Positions 1-5,737 of a stretch of DNA of 7,505 bases are shown here, in pieces (the first letter of the stretch is position 1; the number at the start of each line of letters is the position of its first letter). The position numbers and the translations under genes are program-made. Under the pieces are notes generated by a model, which ran no database searches, was not told the DNA's origin, and saw only the letters and a list, made by a program, of their open reading frames with translations. The DNA comes from Allobrachymonas sp. (GTDB lineage: Bacteria > Pseudomonadota > Gammaproteobacteria > Burkholderiales > Burkholderiaceae_C), in NCBI GenBank assembly GCA_017996515.1, contig JAGOGU010000066.1:1-7505 (forward strand). Direction: 5' to 3'.

Positions 1-151
1 CCTGCTGGCCGTGTGCATCCAGCACGAGATCGATCACCTCAACGGCAAGGTGTTTGTCGAATATCTCTCGCCCCTCAAACGCAACCGCATCAAAACCAAA
101 CTCGCCAAAGCCAGGCGCGAGGCGGCACGCCAAACCGATGTTGCGGCTTGA
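1..151 (+). CDS. def: Peptide deformylase, C-terminal fragment (5' end outside window)
   Basis: The reading frame enters at base 2 and ends at TGA 149-151, giving the last 49 residues. The visible part contains [12 protein letters not shown], which is the third conserved deformylase motif (HExxDH): the two His residues bind the catalytic metal and the Glu is the catalytic acid/base. It is followed by [15 protein letters not shown] and a basic tail, as in Escherichia coli Def. The enzyme removes the N-formyl group from the initiator methionine of new proteins in the cytoplasm. It lies 95 bases upstream of fmt on the same strand, the usual pairing of formylation and deformylation genes. Motifs I and II lie outside the window, so intactness of the rest cannot be judged. 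Confidence 0.95.
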   Translation, partial: LLAVCIQHEIDHLNGKVFVEYLSPLKRNRIKTKLAKARREAARQTDVAA

Positions 152-246
152 TTGATCGCCAGGCGCTGCGCGCGCTTTGACAGCGCTCTTGCCTACGTTC
201 TTTTCTGCTTTTTTTTTGCCAACGACAACCCTTTGGCCCTTTCACT
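152..246 (+). other. def-fmt spacer with pyrimidine-rich leader
   Basis: This 95-base spacer holds a small hairpin (162-168 pairing with 181-187, 12-nt loop, one G-U pair) and then a pyrimidine-rich stretch that includes nine consecutive T at 209-217. The T run is about 20 bases beyond the stem, so this is not a convincing intrinsic terminator. A perfect TTGACA occurs at 177-182, but no acceptable -10 box follows at 16-18 bases. The bases just before the fmt ATG (ccctttggccctttcact) lack a clear Shine-Dalgarno sequence. Co-transcription of def and fmt is the likely default. Confidence 0.4.
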
Positions 247-1245
247 ATGCGCGTTGTTTTTGCCGGAACGCCGGAGTTTGCCCAACAAGCCTTGCTGCAC
301 ATCGTGCAAGCAGGTTATGCCGTGCCACTGGTTTTGACCCAGCCCGATCGCCCCGCCGGCCGTGGCCTGCAATTGCAGGCTTCGCCCGTCAAACAGACCG
401 CATTGGCGCATGACCTGCCCGTGGCCCAGCCCCGCAGCCTGCGGCTGGATGGCAAATACCCACAAGATGCCGAGGCTGCACGCACTGCCCTGCTTGCTGC
501 GCAACCCGACATCATGGTCGTGGCCGCCTACGGCCTGCTGTTGCCGCAATGGGTGCTGAACCTGCCTCGGCTGGGCTGCATCAACATCCATGCCTCGCTG
601 CTGCCCCGCTGGCGTGGCGCAGCCCCCATCCATCGCACCATTGAGGCGGGCGACAGCCACACCGGCATCACCATCATGCAGATGGATGCCGGACTGGACA
701 CGGGCGATATGCTGCTGCACCAAGCCCTGCCGATTGCACCCGACGACACCACGGCCAGCCTGCACGATCGCCTGGCAACCCTGGGCGCGCAACTGGCGGT
801 GCAAGCCCTACAACTGGCAGCACAAGGCCGCCTGCAACGCACGCCCCAGCCCGAGCAAGGCATCAGCTATGCGCACAAAATCAGCAAGGCAGAAGCCCTG
901 CTCGACTGGACACAAATCGCCACGGTGCTGGAGCGGCGCATCCGCGCCTTCAGCCCCTTTCCTGGTGCTGCCACGTACATCGCCAACAGCCCCGAGCACA
1001 CGGAGCTTGTCAAGATTCGCTCCGCGCGCATCTCTCAACTGCCGCGCCCGCCGCAAGCGGCAGCTGGTGAGGTGCTGGAGACCAACGACGGCATCCACAT
1101 TGCCTGTGGCCACGATGATGCAGGCGGCGTTTTGCAATTGCTGACGCTGCAACGCGCAGGCGGCAAGTCTTTGCCAGCGGCTGACTGGCTGCGGGGGTTT
1201 GCTTTGCAAAAAGGCGCCGTGCTGACAAGCAGCCCAGCGGCATGA
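247..1245 (+). CDS. fmt: Methionyl-tRNA formyltransferase
   Basis: This enzyme transfers a formyl group from 10-formyltetrahydrofolate to methionyl-tRNA(fMet), making the initiator tRNA for bacterial translation; it acts in the cytoplasm. The 332-aa product starts with [12 protein letters not shown], the family's Rossmann-type N-terminus. It carries the signature [14 protein letters not shown] (about 118-130). The catalytic triad known from E. coli is present: Asn113 and His115 in INIHASLLP and Asp151 in DAGLDTGDM. The C-terminal tRNA-binding domain begins near residue 215 and includes [11 protein letters not shown] and [13 protein letters not shown]. Length is slightly above the 315 aa of E. 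coli Fmt, with no sign of disruption. The ATG at 247 is supported by the conserved N-terminus rather than by a ribosome binding site, as no clear Shine-Dalgarno precedes it. It is the last plus-strand gene seen and converges on the chemosensory operon. Confidence 0.98.
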   Translation: MRVVFAGTPEFAQQALLHIVQAGYAVPLVLTQPDRPAGRGLQLQASPVKQTALAHDLPVAQPRSLRLDGKYPQDAEAARTALLAAQPDIMVVAAYGLLLPQWVLNLPRLGCINIHASLLPRWRGAAPIHRTIEAGDSHTGITIMQMDAGLDTGDMLLHQALPIAPDDTTASLHDRLATLGAQLAVQALQLAAQGRLQRTPQPEQGISYAHKISKAEALLDWTQIATVLERRIRAFSPFPGAATYIANSPEHTELVKIRSARISQLPRPPQAAAGEVLETNDGIHIACGHDDAGGVLQLLTLQRAGGKSLPAADWLRGFALQKGAVLTSSPAA

Positions 1246-1257
1246 GCGTTATGGATT

Positions 1258-1281
1258 GAGCAGAGTCTGCCTCTGTTTTTT
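1258..1281 (+). terminator. Possible Rho-independent terminator of fmt
   Basis: CAGAG (1261-1265) and CTCTG (1271-1275) form a 5-bp stem with the loop TCTGC, directly followed by six T (1276-1281). The stem can be extended by G-U, A-U and G-U pairs between 1258-1260 and the start of the T run. It begins 12 bases after the fmt stop, the right place and orientation to end the def-fmt transcript. The short stem makes it a weak terminator. Confidence 0.5.
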
Positions 1282-1342
1282 GCGCAGCGTGTTGCACGGC
1301 TCAAAGATTTGCGCCACGAAGCTTCTTCCACACCCATCCCAA

Positions 1343-1366
1343 CCCTCCCTCACCAGCGAGGGAGGG
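1343..1366. repeat. G/C-rich palindrome, REP-like intergenic repeat candidate
   Basis: CCCTCCCTC (1343-1351) and GAGGGAGGG (1358-1366) are perfect 9-bp inverted repeats around the loop ACCAGC. The segment preceding it (ATCCCAACCC) has the C-rich style seen next to dispersed extragenic palindromes of many proteobacteria. No T run follows on either strand, so it is not a standard intrinsic terminator. I infer a copy of a dispersed extragenic palindrome, but only one perfect copy is in the window, so the repeat status is untested. Confidence 0.55.
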
Positions 1367-1490
1367 GACTGTTCGAGTGGATCCAGCAGCGGTTGAACCA
1401 ACTTGAAGGCATATTCACCTGCAACCGTATCCATGCAAAGACTTTTCTGTTCTTGCTTGGTAAAAGAGCAAACGCTTGTCAAAAATGACC

Positions 1491-1536
1491 CTCATCTATT
1501 TCCTCGACCGCTGGCAAAAGAAGGAAAAGGGATGAG
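1491..1536. repeat. Imperfect inverted repeat
   Basis: CTCATC (1491-1496) pairs with GATGAG (1531-1536). The stem continues inward through a T-G pair, one mismatch, TTT with AAA, a bulged A, and CCT with AGG (1502-1504 with 1522-1524), leaving a loop of about 17 bases. It is less regular than the palindrome at 1343-1366 and lacks a clear terminator T run. It may be a worn copy of an extragenic repeat or a chance fold. Confidence 0.3.
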
Positions 1537-1604
1537 ATTTGAAACGCCTCCCGAGCACTTCCCAAACCTATTGCCAACAAAGCAGCCACACGCAAACCAC
1601 ATGC

Positions 1605-1640
1605 AAAAAAAAGCAGCGCCCCTTGAGGCGCTGCTCTTTT
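1605..1640 (-). terminator. Strong Rho-independent terminator of the chemosensory operon, possibly bidirectional
   Basis: GCAGCGCC (1613-1620) and GGCGCTGC (1627-1634) form a perfect 8-bp stem, extended by A1612-T1635, around the loop CCTTGA. On the minus strand the stem is followed by eight T (complement of 1605-1612), a textbook intrinsic terminator. It begins 40 bases after the stop of the CheW-like gene. On the plus strand the stem is followed by TCTTTT, so it could also stop read-through from fmt. Confidence 0.88.
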
Positions 1641-1675
1641 GACTTCTGCAAACCTGTTGGACAGCGGTCAGGTCT

Positions 1676-2233
1676 TCAACCGTGGTACCGGCTAAAGATT
1701 TTGGCTACATCCAGAATGGGCGTTATCTGCCCCACTTGCCGAAAACAGGAAATAGCCAGCTCCGGCCATAGATCGCTGTCCGTGGGCAATGGGCTGAAAT
1801 CCGCGTCGGATACCGTCTGCGCATACGGAATCCCCGCAACGGCAATGGCACCATACTGCAAGGGTGCGCCCGGCGCAGTCTGGTAAGCCAGCACCAAGGC
1901 ATATGGCACGGCCTCCTGAGGGTCAAAAACGGGGTACGCCTGTAGCAGCGACTCCAGGTGGATGAACGGAATCATTCGGTTTTGCCAGCGCAGCAAGCCA
2001 TAGGCATAGTAGGCTCCGCCAGGCAGCGTCATCCACTGGGGATTTTCGATCAATTCCTGCGTGACATGCGGGGCGAACGCCACCAGTCTGTCGCGGGCAT
2101 AGGCCACCACGCGCGCAGTCGCCGTAGGTGCAGGCGATGCAAAAGGAGCGTCCGCACCCACCACCGCATCCGGTGCAGCGGCGGCTGTCTTCTCCAAGTC
2201 TGCGGAAGATGCCATGGAATTTTCTTCGTTCAT
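1676..2233 (-). CDS. Divergent CheW-like coupling protein
   Basis: The 185-aa product is read as a CheW-fold adaptor, the cytoplasmic protein that links chemoreceptors to a CheA kinase. Residues 8-40 are an Ala/Pro-rich, probably disordered extension that typical CheW proteins lack. Residues 41-185 fit the fold: RVVAYARDRLVAFAP as first strands, YGLLRWQNRMIPFIHLESLL (79-97) at the place of the CheW core motif GxxNLRGxxxPxxDLR, a later strand YALVLAY, and GQITPILDVAKIF (168-180) at the usual C-terminal position. The NLRG core reads RWQN here, so family membership rests on pattern and context. The ATG at 2233-2231 overlaps the TGA of the upstream gene by four bases (ATGA), and AAGGTAAGG precedes it, which suggests translational coupling. 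A second in-frame ATG at codon 7 is possible. It is the last gene before a strong terminator. A ChpC/PilI-type adaptor of a Pil-Chp-like pathway is plausible. Confidence 0.72.
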   Translation of the reverse strand: MNEENSMASSADLEKTAAAAPDAVVGADAPFASPAPTATARVVAYARDRLVAFAPHVTQELIENPQWMTLPGGAYYAYGLLRWQNRMIPFIHLESLLQAYPVFDPQEAVPYALVLAYQTAPGAPLQYGAIAVAGIPYAQTVSDADFSPLPTDSDLWPELAISCFRQVGQITPILDVAKIFSRYHG

Positions 2234-2721
2234 AGGGCCTTACCTTCTTGCGACAACGCAAACTGCTGCAGCACTTCTGCCGGGCACAGATACGCCCACT
2301 CATCGCCCACAGCAGCCATTTCGCGCACAGGCGTATGCGGCGCCAGCAAAACAGGCGGCACGGTTTCGCACGACAGCTGCGCATCCATCAGCACGCGCAC
2401 CTCACTCCAGCACCATTGCACATCCACATCTCCCTGCAGTCGAGTGCTGACGAAACGGTCTGACGGGCATGTACCCAACAAGCGCATATCAGACGAAAGG
2501 GCCACATAAACGGCACCATCATCGCTACCCGGCATATGCAGCAAACCACGCTCACCCTCGATGGGCTCGGGGCGCGTCTGCATATAGTTGGTGCTTTGAA
2601 TATCGGTCTGCGGCAGCAGCAAGCGCAAGGTATCGGCGCGTAGCAACACATAATTGCCCCGTACCGTACGCACGGCCTGCGTCGTGTGTGCGGCCACGGG
2701 TAAAGAACTCAAGATCTGCAT
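2230..2721 (-). CDS. 163-aa protein of unrecognised family in the chemosensory operon
   Basis: I do not recognise this gene. It is real on context: it sits 13 nt after the kinase gene, has a good Shine-Dalgarno (AAGGTGG, 7 nt before ATG), and its stop overlaps the next start by four bases. The product has no signal peptide or membrane segment, so it is probably cytoplasmic. The N-terminal stretch VRGNYVLLRADTLRLLLPQ (20-38) resembles the opening strands of a CheW domain, and EWAYLCPAEVLQQFAL (141-156) could be a closing strand and helix, so a strongly diverged CheW fold is my leading guess. No CheW core motif is visible. Four Cys (85, 104, 118, 146) do not form a clear metal motif. A role as an adaptor or regulator of the adjacent kinase is inferred from position only. 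Confidence 0.75.
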   Translation of the reverse strand: MQILSSLPVAAHTTQAVRTVRGNYVLLRADTLRLLLPQTDIQSTNYMQTRPEPIEGERGLLHMPGSDDGAVYVALSSDMRLLGTCPSDRFVSTRLQGDVDVQWCWSEVRVLMDAQLSCETVPPVLLAPHTPVREMAAVGDEWAYLCPAEVLQQFALSQEGKAL

Positions 2722-2728
2722 CGTTGAA

Positions 2729-2735
2729 CCACCTT
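2729..2735 (-). promoter_or_regulatory. Ribosome binding site overlapping the kinase stop codon
   Basis: On the minus strand AAGGTGG lies seven bases before the ATG of the 163-aa gene, and its first base is the last base of the kinase TGA stop. The ribosome ending on the kinase gene therefore covers the next start site, which favours coupled translation of the two genes. Confidence 0.7.
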
Positions 2736-5611
2736 CATGCGGCCACAGTTTGGCGAATCAGTTTGAGCAACTCGCCCTCGTTATAGGGTTTGGTGATATA
2801 GGCGCTCACCCCGGCGTTCTGCGCCAGCTCTCGGTGTTTGTCTTGCGATCGCGAAGTGATCATGACGATCGGCAGTGCCTTGGTTTCATCACGACCACGC
2901 AGACTCATGGTCAACTCCACCCCGTTCATGTTGGGCATCTCCAAATCGGTCAAGACCAAATGAGGGGTGAAGGTGCGCAGTTTATCCAGCGCATCCAAAC
3001 CGTCGCGGGCCGTTTCCACGTAAAAGCCTGCATCCTCCACCAGTTGCTGCAAGGTATTGCGCACGGTGAGCGCATCGTCCACCACCAGCACGCCCGGCAA
3101 TTGCGGTTTGCTGGCGGTTTTGCGGCGCGCAAACACCGCACCGCTGCCCGCCAACTGGCGATTGCCACTCCAATTCGCCAGCAATTGCACCAAGTCCAGA
3201 TGCACGGCCACCGAACCATCACCCAGCACCGTCAAGCCCGCCACACCATGCACGTGGCGCGCAAAACGTCCCGGGTTTTTCACCAGCAATTCACGCGCAT
3301 CCAGCAAGCCGTCCACCGCCAAGGCAAACAGTTTGTCTTGCACGCGCACCACAACGGCGTCGTATGCATCCAAAGGCTTGTCGGCGTCCACCGCCAAACC
3401 CGTCACCTCGGCCAGTCGCAAGGCCCGCAAAATGCGGTTGTTGTAGCGATATTCCAACTGGTCGTTGGTCAACACAAAGCTGCCCACACCGTGGGGAACA
3501 GCCTGCTCCACATGCAGTGAAGACAAGGCAAAACGATGCCCCTGCACATCCACGATGAGCGACTGCTGACTGGAAAGTGAAGCGGCAAAGCGCAGTTCGA
3601 TCGTGGCACCCTTGCCCCGTTGAGAGCTGATGCGCATCACGCCATTCATGCCCTCTACCCAGCTGCGCACCACGTCCATGCCGACGCCGCGACCAGAAAT
3701 TTCGCTGACAGACTCCCGGGTCGAAAAGCCTTGCAAGGTCACCAGCTGCGCAATATCCTCTTCGCTCATGGCTTGCCCGGGACGAATCAGGCCGCGCTCT
3801 TGCGCCAGGCGCCGAATCGCATCCAGATCCAAGCCTGCGCCATCGTCTTGGCAGCGCAACACCACGTGCTGCCCCTGGCGCGAAAAGTCCAACACGATGC
3901 TGCCCACTTCCGACTTGCCTGCCTGGAGGCGTTCGCGCGGCATTTCCAACCCGTGATCCACGGCATTGCGCAACAGGTGCAGCAAAGGCTCGGCCAGTTT
4001 GTTGTACACCTCGTTATCGATCAGCGTATGGGCGCCCTTCAGGGTCAGCACCGCCATCTTGCCTGTGGCCTGGCACGCGGTGCGCACATTGCGCTGCAAG
4101 CGCGATTCCAGCCCGCCCACTTCCATCATGCGCGTGCCCATCACCAGGTATTGCAAATCGCGCGAAAGCTGTTGCTGCCGTGTTTGCATGCCGCCCAGCT
4201 GGGCGATTTCTTCCTTGAGCTGCAGCGAAATCGCGCGCACGTCGCTGGTATCTTCGACCAAGGCGTGCGCCGTGCTGTGCAATTCGTTGTACTGATCCAT
4301 TTCCAGCGGGTCGAACGCCGATTCGCTGTCGCGGCCGCCACGCGCACGCATCACACTCAGGGCGCGTACGTCCACCACCGTTTCCAGTTCGCGCAAACGC
4401 TTTTGCACGCGCAGGTTCTGTTCCAGCAACTCGTTGGCACGATCGGTCAGCTGCTTCATGCGCGATTCCATCGCTGCGGCATGCGCCGACACATCGGCCG
4501 ATACGCGAAACAGTTCTTCGATCTTGTCCAAACCCACCCGCAATGCCGCGGCGGCTGGCGCCGCTTGCTTTCTGGCAGAAGCTGCTGGCTGTTGTGCTGT
4601 CGGCAGGTGATGTTCGACCGCTTCAACGGGCTCTGCCGCGGCCCCTGTTTCTGCAGGGCTTGCAGCAGAAGCCGCATGGGCCGTACGCGGCGCGGCATGC
4701 TCCAATTCTTCGCCACGGTCGATGCGGTTGGCCAAATCCAGCACATCTTGCAGCACGGCTTGCGCTTGCTGCGGATATTCGTCGGTGCCGGTAACGTAAG
4801 CCACCATCTGTTCCAGGCAGTAGGCACCATCAGCCAGCACGGCCGCTACAGGCTTGGCAACGTGGCCGCCCTGTGCTTCCAGGTATTCCAGCACGTCTTC
4901 GAAATGGTGCCCCAGGGCTGCCAGCCCTCGCAGGCCGATGATGGCGCCCGAGCCTTTGAGCGTATGCGCCACCCGCTTGGCCGAAGCAATATCGTCCATG
5001 CTGGCTTCGCCCGCGCCCATTTTGCCCACCAACTCCACCAGCATGTGGGCCTGGTCGGGCGCTTCCTGAAAGAAGCCTTCCATCAACTTCTGATCGGCAT
5101 CTTCCGGCACGTCCAATGCCACGTCCTCGGGCAAAGCGACGGTTTGGCGCTGCTGCTCATCGCCACCCAAACTCACCAGATCGGGCATGGCCTGCAGTTG
5201 CTGCATGATCTGACGCCCGCTGTCTTCACTCAAGGGGTGCGGCGCCGTATGCAAGTGATCCAGCAACCCGGCGGCTGCCGACAAATCTTCCAGATGCCGC
5301 AGGTAGTGCACCATCAATGCGGGCCAGCCCCGCAAAAAGTCAATCAGCGGCGCACGTTCTGCCTGCTCTACCGTTGCCAACAACAAGGTGTTTTCAAGCA
5401 CATGGTTGCACACCGCCTGCAAACCGGGGAAGCCGGCCATCTCGGCCGCCTCGCCCATACGCTGCACCTGGTCGCTGTATTGATCCAATGCATGCAAAAA
5501 ACCTGCATCGTCCAGCTCCAGCTGGTGCAGGTCATCGAGATTGATGTTCAACTGCGGGACCAGGTTTTCTATCTCTCCCGCCAGTGCATCAACTAAGTCT
5601 TTCAGCTTCAA
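2735..5611 (-). CDS. Hybrid CheA-type chemosensory histidine kinase with C-terminal receiver (PilL/ChpA-like)
   Basis: A 958-aa cytoplasmic kinase that should phosphorylate itself under receptor control and pass phosphate to response regulators. Domains in order: residues 1-120, a helical domain resembling a dead Hpt/FimL-like module (Gln50 where the phospho-His would be); 175-295, an intact Hpt with His216 in AHTLKGSG; 300-355, an Ala/Pro/Gln linker; 356-535, long helices acting as dimerisation domain, with the kinase family's DLQYLVMGTRMM; about 535-675, the ATPase with N box LLRNAVDHG (Asn549), G1 DDGAG (589-593), GFSTRESVSEISGRGVGMD (628-646) and GKGAT; 680-815, a CheW-like domain; 838-958, a receiver with Asp845/Asp846, phospho-acceptor Asp889 (LVLTDLEMPN), Thr919 and Lys941. 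All catalytic residues expected of an active kinase and receiver are present. No CheY-binding P2 domain is evident. The start is TTG at 5611-5609, supported by an in-frame TAG 18 bases upstream and a Shine-Dalgarno. It is preceded by the receptor gene and followed closely by two adaptor-like genes. It is shorter than the multi-Hpt ChpA of Pseudomonas. Confidence 0.93.
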   Translation of the reverse strand: MKLKDLVDALAGEIENLVPQLNINLDDLHQLELDDAGFLHALDQYSDQVQRMGEAAEMAGFPGLQAVCNHVLENTLLLATVEQAERAPLIDFLRGWPALMVHYLRHLEDLSAAAGLLDHLHTAPHPLSEDSGRQIMQQLQAMPDLVSLGGDEQQRQTVALPEDVALDVPEDADQKLMEGFFQEAPDQAHMLVELVGKMGAGEASMDDIASAKRVAHTLKGSGAIIGLRGLAALGHHFEDVLEYLEAQGGHVAKPVAAVLADGAYCLEQMVAYVTGTDEYPQQAQAVLQDVLDLANRIDRGEELEHAAPRTAHAASAASPAETGAAAEPVEAVEHHLPTAQQPAASARKQAAPAAAALRVGLDKIEELFRVSADVSAHAAAMESRMKQLTDRANELLEQNLRVQKRLRELETVVDVRALSVMRARGGRDSESAFDPLEMDQYNELHSTAHALVEDTSDVRAISLQLKEEIAQLGGMQTRQQQLSRDLQYLVMGTRMMEVGGLESRLQRNVRTACQATGKMAVLTLKGAHTLIDNEVYNKLAEPLLHLLRNAVDHGLEMPRERLQAGKSEVGSIVLDFSRQGQHVVLRCQDDGAGLDLDAIRRLAQERGLIRPGQAMSEEDIAQLVTLQGFSTRESVSEISGRGVGMDVVRSWVEGMNGVMRISSQRGKGATIELRFAASLSSQQSLIVDVQGHRFALSSLHVEQAVPHGVGSFVLTNDQLEYRYNNRILRALRLAEVTGLAVDADKPLDAYDAVVVRVQDKLFALAVDGLLDARELLVKNPGRFARHVHGVAGLTVLGDGSVAVHLDLVQLLANWSGNRQLAGSGAVFARRKTASKPQLPGVLVVDDALTVRNTLQQLVEDAGFYVETARDGLDALDKLRTFTPHLVLTDLEMPNMNGVELTMSLRGRDETKALPIVMITSRSQDKHRELAQNAGVSAYITKPYNEGELLKLIRQTVAA

Positions 5612-5617
5612 GATTGG

Positions 5618-5626
5618 CCTTTCTTT
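5618..5626 (-). promoter_or_regulatory. Ribosome binding site that supports the TTG start of the kinase gene
   Basis: On the minus strand AAAGAAAGG ends six bases before the TTG at 5611. An in-frame TAG lies at 5629-5627, so the protein cannot start further upstream. The next in-frame ATG is codon 52, inside the N-terminal helical domain and without comparable support. TTG is therefore the best start, and it may keep kinase synthesis low relative to its neighbours. Confidence 0.75.
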
Positions 5627-5674
5627 CTACGGCTTGGCCTGACACTCACTTGTGCGCGCTTGCGTGTGCCTGCA

Positions 5675-5702
5675 TCCATGCATGCCATAAGGCATACATG
5701 GA
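5675..5702 (-). other. 12-bp hairpin between receptor and kinase genes
   Basis: On the minus-strand RNA, UCCAUGUAUGCC and GGCAUGCAUGGA form 12 consecutive pairs with loop UUAU. On the plus DNA strand the fifth position from the base of CATGCATGCC/GGCATACATG is a C-A mismatch, but on the minus-strand transcript it becomes a G-U pair, so the fold suits RNA of the operon's sense strand. No U run follows, so it is not a standard terminator. It sits in the only long gap (126 nt) between genes of this operon. It may act as an RNA processing or 3'-stabilising element or may be a protein-binding palindrome; the sequence does not decide. Confidence 0.55.
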
Positions 5703-5737
5703 GCAAACAGCGCGCGGCCCATCAGGCGGTGCCGCAA

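Larger units (their letters stand above)
1246..1675. other. Convergent intergenic region without a convincing gene
   Basis: About 430 bases separate the stop of fmt from the stop of the last gene of the minus-strand operon. Short open frames exist on both strands (for example 1403-1642 plus and 1249-1482 minus), but they have no recognisable product, they cross hairpins, and I see no good start signal for them. What the region does hold is a series of four inverted repeats: a likely fmt terminator, a G/C-rich palindrome, an A/T-richer imperfect palindrome and a strong terminator. These are listed separately. Confidence 0.7.

Noticed and set aside
177..182. Perfect TTGACA -35 box upstream of fmt
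   Set aside because: No reasonable -10 sequence lies 16-18 bases downstream; TACGTT at 194-199 is too close and matches poorly.
162..217. Terminator between def and fmt (stem 162-187 plus T9)
   Set aside because: The T run starts about 20 bases after the stem, and the stem has a 12-nt loop, so it does not form an intrinsic terminator. def and fmt are usually co-transcribed.
1403..1642. 79-codon plus-strand open frame in the convergent spacer
   Set aside because: It runs through an imperfect palindrome and into the operon terminator, and has no convincing ribosome site or recognisable product.
2654..3520. 288-codon plus-strand open frame opposite the receiver and CheW-like parts of the kinase
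   Set aside because: Gln/His-rich shadow frame; the opposite strand encodes a complete receiver domain with all key residues.
3620..5596. 658-codon open frame on the plus strand, antisense to the kinase gene
   Set aside because: Its product is rich in His, Gln and Arg with no domain signature, and it mirrors the codon pattern of the kinase gene, whose motifs are unmistakable on the minus strand. Long antisense frames are common opposite GC-rich genes.
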